NCBI GenBank assembly: GCA_013398015.1
Contig: VZRR01015206.1
Location: forward strand, 1-64,000
Source: Oreocharis arfaki
Taxonomy: Eukaryota > Chordata > Aves > Passeriformes > Paramythiidae
DNA: 64,000 nucleotides
Direction: 5' to 3'
Shown: positions 36,001 through 48,000 of the stretch, in pieces
Position numbering within the stretch: position 1 is the stretch's first letter
How the letters are laid out: every line of letters begins with the position of its first letter
Position numbers and translations under genes: made by a program
Notes under the pieces: generated by a model
The model's database searches: none
What the model saw: only the letters and a program-made list of their open reading frames with translations
Told to the model about the DNA's origin: nothing

Positions 36001-39000
36001 ATTAATAAACAGTCATCCTTGGGATCTCCAGAAAATTATCTGGCAAAATCAGGGAGGACCAGATTAACCTTGTCCTAAACTCAAAGAAAGAAGCAAGCAA
36101 AAGAGTTTGGAGAAGGTCTTCCAGCTGTCTGTATTTGAAACTGTGGGAAGGGGGAGAAAGGCATGGATCCCAGTGTAAAACAAAGCCAGCAGCTTTCATA
36201 TCCACTTTAAGGCAGACACATGTGGCGGGAACAGAAATGCTCCCCTTGCTGTAGTTGCATGATCTCAGAAATGAGTAGTGTACAGACTGCACTCACCCCA
36301 GCGTGTGCTCAGGAGAGGGGTGTGACCTGTTCCCACACAACCATCTCAAGAGCAGCCTGAAACCGTGTTTAACATCCTCCTGCCAGCTGTTCATCGTTAT
36401 GTCAGCAGGTTGAAACAAGTGATGAAGTTGCTTGAAGAGGATTTGATGGTGAGCAGGTTGTGTGTGGCGTAACAGACTTACCCAGTGTCTTGGGGCACTT
36501 GCTTTGTTAGTAGCTTAACTGGACACAGAAAACTCTCTGACTTAAAGATCCATAGACTTGGGGGTGTGGGGGAGGAGAGCTGGGCACACCAGACCCAGCA
36601 CCCTTTGTATCACCAGATGCACATGATGTGGATGAGGAGGACATGAGGCAAAAGCAGCATGTCTGAAGAATAGTGGAGATGCTGAGCAGCCCAGGCACAA
36701 TGCTGCTTTGGGGAAGCAGAGTGAATCTGTGCATCCTGCTGCTGGTGTGCTCCAAACCAGCCTGGGTTTTCCATGTGGCTCTGGGCGCAGCCACCCCGTG
36801 CAGGGTGAAGGCCTGGGGGAAACCCTGCAGCTAAAAGTGCCCTTTGTTATTTGTCTGATCTTGCCTTCAAGCCCTGAGGCTGTTACAACCGGATAAGCTA
36901 AAAAAGCAAAGGAATCATGGCATAGCAAGGAAAATCCCTGATCTGGATTAGACACACAGCTGAGTTACCAGCCCTTCCATAGCACAGCCAGGCTTTTTCA
37001 GCCAAGCTGTACATACAGATAGCGTACAATCCAAAGGAAAGAAGTGCAGGGTGAAGAGGAGGTGGCCCTGGTAGCCAGGCATTGCTAGGAGCCAGTACGC
37101 ATTGGCTCTGTCTCTGAGTTTGCTGTGTGACTTCATCTCTGCATACTGCTGTTTTCTCCCCCAAGTTGCAGGGTGTGCCTCACACCCGCAGAGGAGTGAG
37201 AGGTTGTCTGTCCTCTTCTGAAGTGCACCATCACTCCTTGTGGTGCTTTAGCCCTGAGTTAATTACCTCTAGGTCACCTTTCCTGTTACAAACCACTGTC
37301 ACCTGTAACTTTGGCCCCTCTGCTCATGTGCTCATGCCCCAGCAGTCCTTTGCTGCTCCTGAGTTTGAAAGAAGTGCTTGCTGCTTCCCACCTTCATCTC
37401 AACCAAATGTGCAAGGTCAGGGAGCGAGCAAAAAAAGCCAGCCTCAACTCAAAGGAGAGGAAAGAGGTAAAATAAACACTTGCCTTCTGAAGTTGCTACT
37501 TGGGACTGTACCGATACAGACTTTCCCATCTGCTCTATTCTCTGTGGGGTTGAGCACAGCAGGGTCTGCTCAGGTAAGCATCACCCCACCTGGGAGATGC
37601 TCCTGTATAATTTTGCTGTGAGGGAGAAGAAAACCGAAGGAGGTTTTTGTTCATAACCTAAGAATCCCGCTTCTAAGTGGTGCCTTTAGGCATATATTTA
37701 AATGGCAAAAGCTGTCGGTTTTTCTTCTGTCAGAATTTATTCCTGTTGCTGCATTCAGGCAAGGGTATAGTGTGAAAAATGATCGTCTCTAGTGGCAACT
37801 TCGGAGTCTTTTGCCATTTAGAATTGGTCTTGTTTAACTCTGCTGCTAAGAAAGGGCATTCAGGCAGTCTTGCTTTGTTTTTGTTCCCTCTGTACAGAGT
37901 CAGTATGGCAATGATAAGAGCAGAAAGTAAGCTTCAGTTTCTCTCTGTGCATTGTCACCAGGCTGGCTATCAGGCTTTGGGCATCTTTGTGTTCTTCCTG
38001 TTCTTTAAAGCAGGAGAGTAAATTGGAGTCCCCAGGTTAGGCGTCAGCCTGCAGAGATGATTATGGTAACTCACAAGCAAGGAGGAAGCCTAATTTGATG
38101 TGCCTTCATATTGACTTTCATATTGACTGCTGTGTCTGTGAGTTTTTCACATTGCATCACAGGAGTGTTTTTTTGAAAATTCCATGGTTCTTTAGGTGCT
38201 GCTGGGCCAGTCTGGACAGATTTCATACCCTGCTCTTGCTGCTGCCTGGAAGGTTGCACTAGTAACAGTGTTTTTCTGCAGCATGATATGCACTTCACCT
38301 TCTCCAGCACAAAGGATTTTAGAGGGTCATTCACATGGTCTGTGACCACAACATGGTCATTCGGAGTCCATGAGCAGTTTAACCCTTCAGTCTTTCTTCT
38401 GAAACTCTTAAAAAAGGAATTCTGTGAAGAGCACTGATTTGGTGGCATAAACCTTTCCGTCAGACTCTCCAGACTGGGTTCTAGATAACAGCTCTGCTCT
38501 ACTCTTAATCAACCAGCACAAGCCTCTTGATGCAAATTGAGTCACCCAGTGTCACATTTGATTGATTGTGGGAGGGGGTGCTGCTAGCTTTGAATGAACT
38601 GCCAAGTCTGCAAATACTTGGCAAATTTTCCTTCTGAAGCTCAAGTCCTGAGGAAAGCAATCAGGTAAGAACCTCAGCTTTGGAGCAAGGAAAAGAAAGT
38701 TTCTGCCTCTAATGGCTGGAAGGACAGGACAGCCACTCTGGCTGGCTTAAGCTAGGGTAGGAAACTAGGAGGCAAATTATTGCTGCTTCTGATTTTCTTC
38801 CTTTTCTGCAACGCCTGGCTTCAAGCGAACGTCAGCTGGAGGGGGTGTGGGGGCTGACTGGGCTTTTGAATGCTGGAGTTGGCAGCTCTAGAGAAGAGTT
38901 CCCATGTGCTCTTGGTTACAGTGATGTCCGTGTGCCTGTGGAACTTGGGTGTGTGCTCTGGTTTGCAGCACTGCTTGTTGCCAACATATGGCTGGATGTA

Positions 39001-42000
39001 GGTGGCCTGCCCTTGCTGTAATTTGGCGGGTACTAATAAATCAACACTATGCAAATCTGCCTTTAGTTAGATCTTCCTCCTCCCAGATGTATGGCACTGC
39101 ATGTGGGGTTTAGGTATCTGGAGCTACAAGGGGAGTCGCTGCTGGATTGTGTCTTGCCCTAGTTTAGTTACATGCTCAGAGACAAGACTTTGTGTTGAAA
39201 AAGTTGGAGTTTTGCTATTGACTTCTCAGTCTATCCAGCTCCCCTCTAGTCTAGAAAAATTGTTTATTATCAAGAATGTTACCATCCTGGTTGGAATAAA
39301 ACTGCTGTGTGACTTCTAACTGCATCCTGGCCTTACCAGCTAAAGAAAGAGCAGATCAGCTGGCTTGATTTAATAGCAGAAATGGAGGAATAGCTGACGG
39401 TGGTGCATTTCATTTTTTTGTCTGCAGTGATCTTTAGCTCAGAAGAGCACATCTCTGCTAATTGACTATTAAACAAGATTGCTTGCTGAGGTGCGCTGGC
39501 TTGCCATTTCAATCCTTTAAGGAATAAGCCTCTGATCAGCTGCACATAGGGCTCTTAAATATAATCTGCCTAATGACTGGAGGGCTTTGACCTTCTGTTA
39601 TTAAGGTGCTGATGTTTTGGGTTACAAACTAAACCTTTGGGGTGGGGGGCTGAGCAGGGGTGGTTTTTTTTCTGAAATGCTAATGCTCCAAACAACAAAG
39701 GCTGCTTTTTAATCTCAAAGCAAGGCTTGGAAGCAGCACAGAGTCAGTCTGGAGATAAGTCTCTTTTAGCTCAAGATTTCTAGGATTGCACACGTTACCA
39801 CATGCCTGGACCACCAGTTAGACACCTACCTGGCCACAGATCCTTTGTCCTAATTGCTGTGCATGCAAATAATGTGTGTTTGCATGTGTTTACCCAGTTT
39901 GGAAAAAATCTGAGCCCTAAGGGATTCGAGCTTCCTTTTGTATTATGAAACGGGCCATGCTTTGAGCCAGCTGAAGCACTACTCACTGCCTGTTTTGCAG
40001 ACACTGCAGGCTCCAGGAGGGTTTTGGAGCCCATGCACTCTGTTTGAGGAAGGATGGTTAGTCTTGTGTTTAGTGAGGATTCCAACTGCCATTTTAAAGA
40101 GCTCTGCTGACAGGCTCCAGAGGAAATCCCAACCCAAGCCTGAAAGATAGCAACAGCTTGGGGTCAGAGTCGGAAAGGGCCGGGCAAAAGGAGGGGCTAG
40201 CTGCAAACAGAGGCAGACTGCCTCTTTCCCTGTTCAAATCTGTTTTGTTCAGCTGGCACCATCCTCCTCCACAAGCATGGATGCAGGGGAGGAATGTTCC
40301 TTGTCATGGCAGGCTTTGGGAGCTCTCCCCAGGGTGTGGGGAGTGCACAGGTTACTTGGATGCTTTCCGGTCCTATTTCCCCCCACACCCCAGTTGGTTG
40401 ATATACATCATCTAAAGCCTTAATACTGTGTGTCAGCAGGCTAGAAATGGGAAGGGGGACAACACTCACGCTTGCTTTGCTGTTTTAGAGTAAATGCTGC
40501 AGGAACAGTTGGTATTTCATTGCTGATATTAAACCTGGATGTGGGGGAGAGGAGGGAGAATGTGGCTAAGGCTGAACACCTGCTTCTGACAAATAATCCA
40601 CTAGAGACCCTGCAGTAATTTTGTAAATCACAAGCACATTTTCAGCCTTCCCAGAAATGTGTACTTCTAAATGGTAATCATCAAATAGCCTAAATTACCG
40701 ATCCAGCAGATTAATCTATAAATTGAGATAGGCTTAGAATAGCCGTTGGAGAACAATATTTAGTAAGTGGTATCTAGTTCAGTGCTCTCCATCTCTTGTT
40801 GTTCTGACCTGACAAATAACGCAATCTCTTCTTTGTGTTGTATTAAAATGTGTCATAGGAAGGCCGTTTAAATGGTTTCTTTTTGACCCGTCACACGGCA
40901 TGGGTCTGTAGGAGAGAGGGCTCCTGCATGCAGCAGTGCTGCAAACAGAGTGGGAGACTGTGAAATGAATGATGCCTAGAGCATCAAAATCCAGCCCACC
41001 TGTTTTTCCTGCCTTTCCTTTTTTGCACTTGTAATCAGAGAATATTGGAGGTTTATTGGGTTGCTCATAATAAAGCCTCAAAGCAAGGATCAGCAGTGGG
41101 AGCAATGTATTTAATTTGTTGTAACCTGAAGTAAAGCTGCTCCATGCGTGTTCCACTAAGATGAGTCAGGTTGCCACCTCTTTCTAAGGTGACATTACAG
41201 GATGTCTGTCTGCAGACTTTGGCCTTTTATTTGGGAGGGGAGAGGAGGGAGTTGGTTTCCTTTGCAGGAGCAAGGGCAAAATAGGCTTTAAATAAAGCTG
41301 AAATTTTGCAGCTGCTGTCTAAGTTAATAAAAGAGGTGTTGGCACTCTGTCCTCCTGGAGATGGGCCTTTTCCAGCTCTCTACCATGACCCAGGGATGTG
41401 AGCCATCCCTTCTAGTCTTTTTCCCTTTGTACCACTTTCTTGGATGAGAATAAGGGGAGAATAAGCCTTGGCAAGGCTTTATCTTGCTTCGCCTTTTCTG
41501 CTCATGGAGGTGGTTTAGGTTTGTGAATGGGAGGAACGGAGTCATAGAAGAAGTGCTGTAGCATAGATATCATGGAGGAGGCTGTGACTTCTTATTGGTT
41601 ATAAATAAACTCAAATCCCTGATTATAGACCCTGAAGAGAACTAGAAACTCAAAAGCCAAGAGATAAGAAAAGGAGGAACTTTATATATGGTAGAATAAC
41701 ACTTTCCACCAAGGTACATTTGGATCAGCTAAGTGTTGCTGGAGACCTGAGAACAGCCCTGCTGAAACACCAGATTACAGTCCAGATAGGGGCAAGAACA
41801 CTTTGTCCAAATACTACTGTGATTGAGGCAGATAAGGGAATTTTTTTGTTCATGCAGAAAGTTTCCTGCTTCTTACTGGTCTCCTGGGAGGTTCAGCATG
41901 ACCTCCTTGTACCTGGCTATTTGAAGAGCCTCATCCTGGTGCTGGAGAGCCCAGTAGCATGAAGTCTGGAGCAGGGCAAAGCATTTCCCTCTCCCCTCCC

Positions 42001-45000
42001 TTCAAATGTATTTTTCTCCCCCTTTGCTAACAGTAGCCCTTGAAGTGCATCGGAATTGTTCACAAGCAGATTCTCCACTGGAAACCACCAAACGTTTTGA
42101 GCAGCCTGAGGCATCTGGTTTGACGAGAGATGACTCAGAATACAGGCATAACTGGGTGCTTAACGTCACTGAGCATACTGCAGTACCAGTGTCGGGGTAT
42201 CCCGAGGCAGCTCCTAGGCAGAGTGTGACAGCCTTGGTACAGTTGTCACAGATGAAGTTAAAGAAAATGAGGAATTATGCTATGAATGAGATTCAGTCTC
42301 TTCTCTCTCTTGCCAAGGACTGCTCTCTAGGAGCTGAGAGGAGGCAGAATGGTGAGCAACCTGTCTCTAGCAGTGTGGGTCATTGGGGGCTGCGTGCTGT
42401 GAAGGCTTTCATTAGTCCTTATCTTTGAGTTTTGCTGAGAAACTGGTGCTGGGGGAACAGAATTTCAAGCTATGAGACAGAGAAACTTTCACTAGGAGAT
42501 CTGATTGTAACTGAAAAACAAGGAAACAAAACCAGCTTGAGAGGGTGATAAGGTTCAGAGGATTGCTCAGTAAGTTGGGTCAAAGGAAATTTAGCTGTCC
42601 TGAAGCAGATCATAGAAGCAGCTGCAAACTGGGCTGGACAGAGGCATGGAAAAGGAGCACAGCCAAGAAAAGCCTTGAATTTCCATGGCACAGTGCAAAG
42701 GTCAGGAATCTTGTAGGTTAGTTGCTTGAGGGTTCAAAGTTCCTGCCTGGGTGCCCTGTCAGCCCTGCCTTCTCTGGGCTCGTGGCGTTCTCGTGAGAGC
42801 TCCCTGCGAGCACTTGTGGTTGAACTACAGTCTGCATTTCTGAAAGAGGCATCCACTCACAATGGAAAGACTTACAATTTGGGATCCACCACATCCTTTG
42901 GGAAGCTGTTCCCATGGTTAATGCATTTACCACGTAACTGTTAGAGTTCCCTGAAGGAGTTTGAGTCCTCAGCTGGCAACCTGCCTGCTTGCTCAGCGTC
43001 GCTGCGTAGCTCTCTGCCTCCTGAGGCAAAAGTCTTGCTACAAGGGGACTAAAGGCCTTCCTGGGATCATGCAGGCTCCTCTAGGACAGCCAGGGAGCTG
43101 AACCTGTTCCCTCCCACCAAGAGTGTGGAGTGAGTTTTGTGAAGCATTCGTCTGTTCATTCATCAGCAGTCCACGGATCTTGTCTCCTCTCTGGGTAATG
43201 TGTGCCTTGCTGGTTTGCCTCAACAGCTGGTAGGTCATGCAGGATTTGAGAAGCAGCTCTGGCGTTGTACCAAGCAGAGGCTGTGGGACACTCAACAGTG
43301 GATTCCAGAGATGATGTGTCATGAAAGCCGTGGCCCTGCCAGCCCCTCTGCATGAGGCTGCTGGAGGTAATGGGAGCCTTGCCGGGTTGCAGTCCCCATG
43401 CTCAAGGAGAGCTTTGGCTTTCTGAGCAGATTTTGGTAGGTGGATGTTAGCTGCAAAATCTGTTTGGGAGCCTGCAGCTTTGTGTGGGCGGAAGGGAAGC
43501 CTTGCACTTACCCCTCTGCCTGCCTCCAGCTGGAAGGTGACAACTGAGCTTGTGGCTGGGAGAAGTCAGCTGTTTCCATTTTCTTCCTCTGGGGACTTGA
43601 AATCTATTTCCAGTGAGGTGGGTCCCTGGGAAGAGGAAGGGCAGCGCTTTTAAGTGAGTGCTGCCAAAGCTGAAAGGCACTGGGAGGTGGCCTTGCCAGC
43701 CTCAGACATTTAAAACACTTCAGTCAAGCCCTGGAAGAAAAACAGAGGCTAATCTTAGTATCTCTTCTTACATACATTTTGGGCTCTGCACTGTCCTCTG
43801 GTTTGTTACTAAGCTTTTCTGCAGCCTTAGAAAGTTGTTGAAACAACTGAGAAAGTTCTTGTTGAGAAGAAGAGTGCATCCTTTCATCAGCTGACTTTCT
43901 ATTGTCTGTTCTCTCCTGGCCGAACACCATGCTTTATATGGCAAACATCTTTAAAGCTTTTAGGGTATTCCTCTTCTTTCCTTACCCCCGAAACACCCTC
44001 TTTCATCTGGATTGTTGGGCCAGCTCTTAATCTGGGCTGGAAAAAAAAAGGAAAAGGTAGTTGTGATGGATCCCCCAGTGATATTACCCTTCCCAAAAGC
44101 AATTAAATGTGATCAAACCCTTATTTTTGTTTTATGACTGCTCGTAGCAGTGCCCAAACATTTATGGTCCCCCAAAGTCCCACATGCTGCCAGGCCAGGC
44201 TTTCCACTGGAAGATAATGTATTATGTTTATGCTATTGGTTAATTTGCACAACAATGCAAAGCAACCGCTCCACTGGGCTCTAGCTTGTTGCTCACTGTA
44301 GTGGTGCATTTGTGCTATGCAGCCCTGATTCTCCTTCACCCTCACTTAATTTCCTGGGAGCTTTCCACTCTCCTAGGCTGCTGAGCTTTGTGAATATTTG
44401 CCAGTGGAAGGCGGTGTATTTGTTTTAATCAGATCTGTTCTTAAAGCTGTCAGATTAATTGCCGGGCTAGGAGGGGGGTCCCTCCCTGCCTCTGTCCTGA
44501 CGTTCTCACCTCATTTTGATCAAAGCGTGGCATGGATCTGATACAGTGGGAAGCTAACCAGGACTAAACACTAAGGCTGTCTAGGAGCCACAGGGACAGA
44601 CCCAGGGGCTCTGCATTGCTGGGGGGACACTGGGGGTTGTTTTCTCAAGGGTGGTGAGGGTGTTGGATCCTCCTTGCCTGGCACACTGCGCTGTAAAGCG
44701 CAACCTGGGAGTCGCACCAGCTGCTCTGCCATCCACACTCATTCACTTTGAAATCCCTTTAGCACTGGAACAATTCCATTAGCAGGACTTCTTAGGCCTG
44801 ATTTTTAGAGTGGTTTCTCTGCCGACTGAAACGAAGTCTGTGCACCAGTGTGGAGAGCTCGTCATAACCAAGACATTCCCTGCGTACCTCGGGGCTGCTT
44901 GCAGCTGAAGTCTTGAACAAAAGATCTGCTGTTAGACAAAGGAGGAAGGAGTGAGCCTCTGAAGAGAGGAAGAATTTCTCCTCTGTTTGCCAGCAGGTTT

Positions 45001-48000
45001 TTTTATAACTATTCTTTTTTTAAGGATTGGTCACCAATTAATCCATGCCGTTTTGCAGACAAAGCTGTCAACATTTTTAAGGTTGCATGGTGAAATAACT
45101 TCAGTGCTGTTGGTTCTAGCAGCTCTGAATGTTCTCAAACAAATGCCTTTTAAGATAAAAATGGCCTGTGCTTGATCCCAGCCCAGAGTTGTGGTCGTTA
45201 CTCTTTTATTTGAAACGTCTCAACTGAACCCAGTGAAATCACTGAGAGCTGCAAGTGTTTGAAAGTCAAGTCGCACTTATTTCCATGGCTAAATATGGGC
45301 GTAATGCAGGGTGTTACTCTAAAATGCTCCAGTGTGTGACCCAAGTTGGAGCCCAGCAAGTGTGCTGTGTGCCACAGACACTGCCTGCAGTAGCTTCTGA
45401 CAGCTTTTAGGTCACCAACCTGTTTGACCTGAGTACCAAACACATCGTGCTCTCTCACTTTTAATTTTTGCTCTTACCTGCTGTCGGGGTGTCAGATGCC
45501 TCACAGCCACGTAGGAGTGTTGCTCACTGGCAACTTGCGTATGTGTGCATTTCTGCTGGTTTCTGTCCCTTGGGTCAGAAGTGAAAATGGTAGAAGCAGG
45601 ACACCTTCCTCCCCACCCTTGCACATTTCCCATACAGTGTGGACTGTTGGAGCTTTTTAAGAGACATTTCTTGCCACTCTCAGTGGCAGCACTAACATAC
45701 AAAAATATAGCCCACTGCCTTGGAGTGGGGTAGGTAGAATGGTTCTGTGCTGGTGTAGCAAAATCCATCTGAAACAGATCCATCTGACACACTGATTATC
45801 CCTAAACTTTTGAAGAACTTAAGAACAGCATAAAATATATATGAAGAGCATGCATGAGATTTTTCAGTAAAGTTAATTAATGCAAGCAGTGCTTTGCAAA
45901 TTCAGTTTAGTCCATGTGGGAACAGTTTGGAGAGTTCTGGTGCATGTATGCAGTCCTTCAGTGGCAGGAGCTGGTCTGGTTTGTATTGTGTGGATGCCCT
46001 GGGTGGAGGAGGGCTCACGTGAGGAGTGACTGCAGCTTCCAGCTGGGAAGGGGCAGCTCCATCAGCATTTGGCTGCAGCTGCAGTGCTGTGTGTAATAGG
46101 GGCGTAGCTTTGGCTGTAGACCAAGCCCAAGTTACAGGTCCTTACCCGTCAGCCGAGCATCAGACAGGGCTGGTTAGTGCTGGCCTGGAGTCCTTAACGT
46201 CTTCATAGTATCATTTGAATGCTACAGCTCTTTCAGTTAAGCTCCCGTTGAACTCCGTGCACAGATATTGTAATGTAATTGGCTGGCCTGCTGCAAGTGC
46301 ATTAGGAGAGTCTGCTGCTGAAACAGCCTCTGTCTGTGCTTCAGGCTGGAGGGGAGCCAGAGCGAGCCCTGGGCTCCACACAATGTCACACTGATTAGGA
46401 GGGCGCGAGATTTTGTTTTTGCTAAAATAGTTCTGCCAGTACAGCCCAGAGGGCAGCTGCAGTTACACTGGTACAGAGGGGCCTTATGCTGCTCTGAATT
46501 GTCCCTGGCTCTGGGGCGGGCGGGGATGCTGCTGGCAGTACCTTTATCCTGCAGTAACAGCCTGTGCATGGCTGAGTGCTGCCCAGCTCCACAAGTGCAA
46601 CTTTATTTTGTTGATATCCACCCCATAGCAACTTTGTCTCAAAGGCCGAAGGGAAATATTTTGCTTCCTCTGGCTGTTAGGAAGTGGGTTCTCCATGGCA
46701 GCAGTCCCTTCACAAAAGGTTTGGTCCTGAGCAGGAAACCCTGGTCCAATCCCTAATGAGCCCTTCCTGCTGATAAGGGAACCTGTGGGTCAGGGGCTCT
46801 GCCTGAGTCAGTCAGCTCCCCAAGAACTGATGTGCTTTTTGACGAGCGCGTCCTCCAGAGCCTGTAAAATGAGACTCCAGGCCCTCCACAGAAGTGGGTG
46901 CAGACCTGGGTGCCACAGAATGAGACCTGCCTGAGGAAAGGCCAGCTCCAGCAGAGCTGTGCACCTGTGATACTGCTGCTGCTCTCTAACATTCCTGAGC
47001 TGCAACATCTCATCCCTTCCCTGCTCAGCAAGTTTGCCTCTTGCTGTACATGGAGACCCAACGCTGGTTTTATTCCTGGAATAATTGTATTCGTGTGTGC
47101 AGTATTCTGTGTATTTACAGCTGGGTTGTCCCTCGGTTTGGGAAGTGGACTGGAGAGTAAGGTGCTGTCCTGTTTTGGAGCAAGGAAGCTCTTAGGAGGT
47201 CTCTTCTTCTAGCTTTGCACTTTGGAAAGGCCTATCCAGTAGAGTCCATGACACGAAGATAGGATGAAGTATTTCTCTCGGCTGGCAGCCCATGGCATGG
47301 TGGTCTGCAAGCCCCTTCACCAGCTGCTGTGTCAGTTTTGCTGTTCAAAAGCCAGTTCCATGACATTTATTTCCATTCTCAAGGTGAGGTGCACTCTGCC
47401 AGAGCAGCATTGCACAACTTCTAAAGTCACACTTAAACTCACTGTGCTGAATTAATAACAAATCCAGCAATAAACCTGGGGTACCGGAGCACTGCCCTTC
47501 AGCAGGCCATTGCGTGCTGCTGTTGCTGGGAATTGGGAGTGACATGTTTTTTTCCCCTATGACAAATCTTTGTTCCCCCACTGACTATATTTAGACACAA
47601 ATACATCCAGAATCAACTGTGCCCATGGCAAGCTGTGCTACTGCCTGCAGCAGCCCTCACCAGGGCAACATCACGTGGGCTTTTATTCTGTTGCATCTGC
47701 CCTTGCCTCTCCACACTGATGGAAAATGCATCATCTCGGCCAGGCTTCGATTGCTGGGCTGCTGGGGTGGAGTGGTCTGGCTGTCCTTGCCTGACTGTGC
47801 CTTTTGTCCCCATCTCAAACGTTTCAACATAGAACCTGGCTGTGGGAAGGAGAGCTATGACTCTCCCTTCTGGAAAGGTTACACCTCCTGTCTGTCATGT
47901 TGCTATTTGAACACTAGTGTGCTTTAGTTGTGATCCTCCTCAGGGATTGCCTCCTTGAGTCAATGGAGCCAGTGTCAAAGACTTCCTGTGAGTAGAAAGA

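Noticed and set aside
39640..39663. Possible G-quadruplex
   Set aside because: Only three separable runs of three or more G occur (GGGG, GGGGGG, GGGG); a canonical four-run motif is not met.
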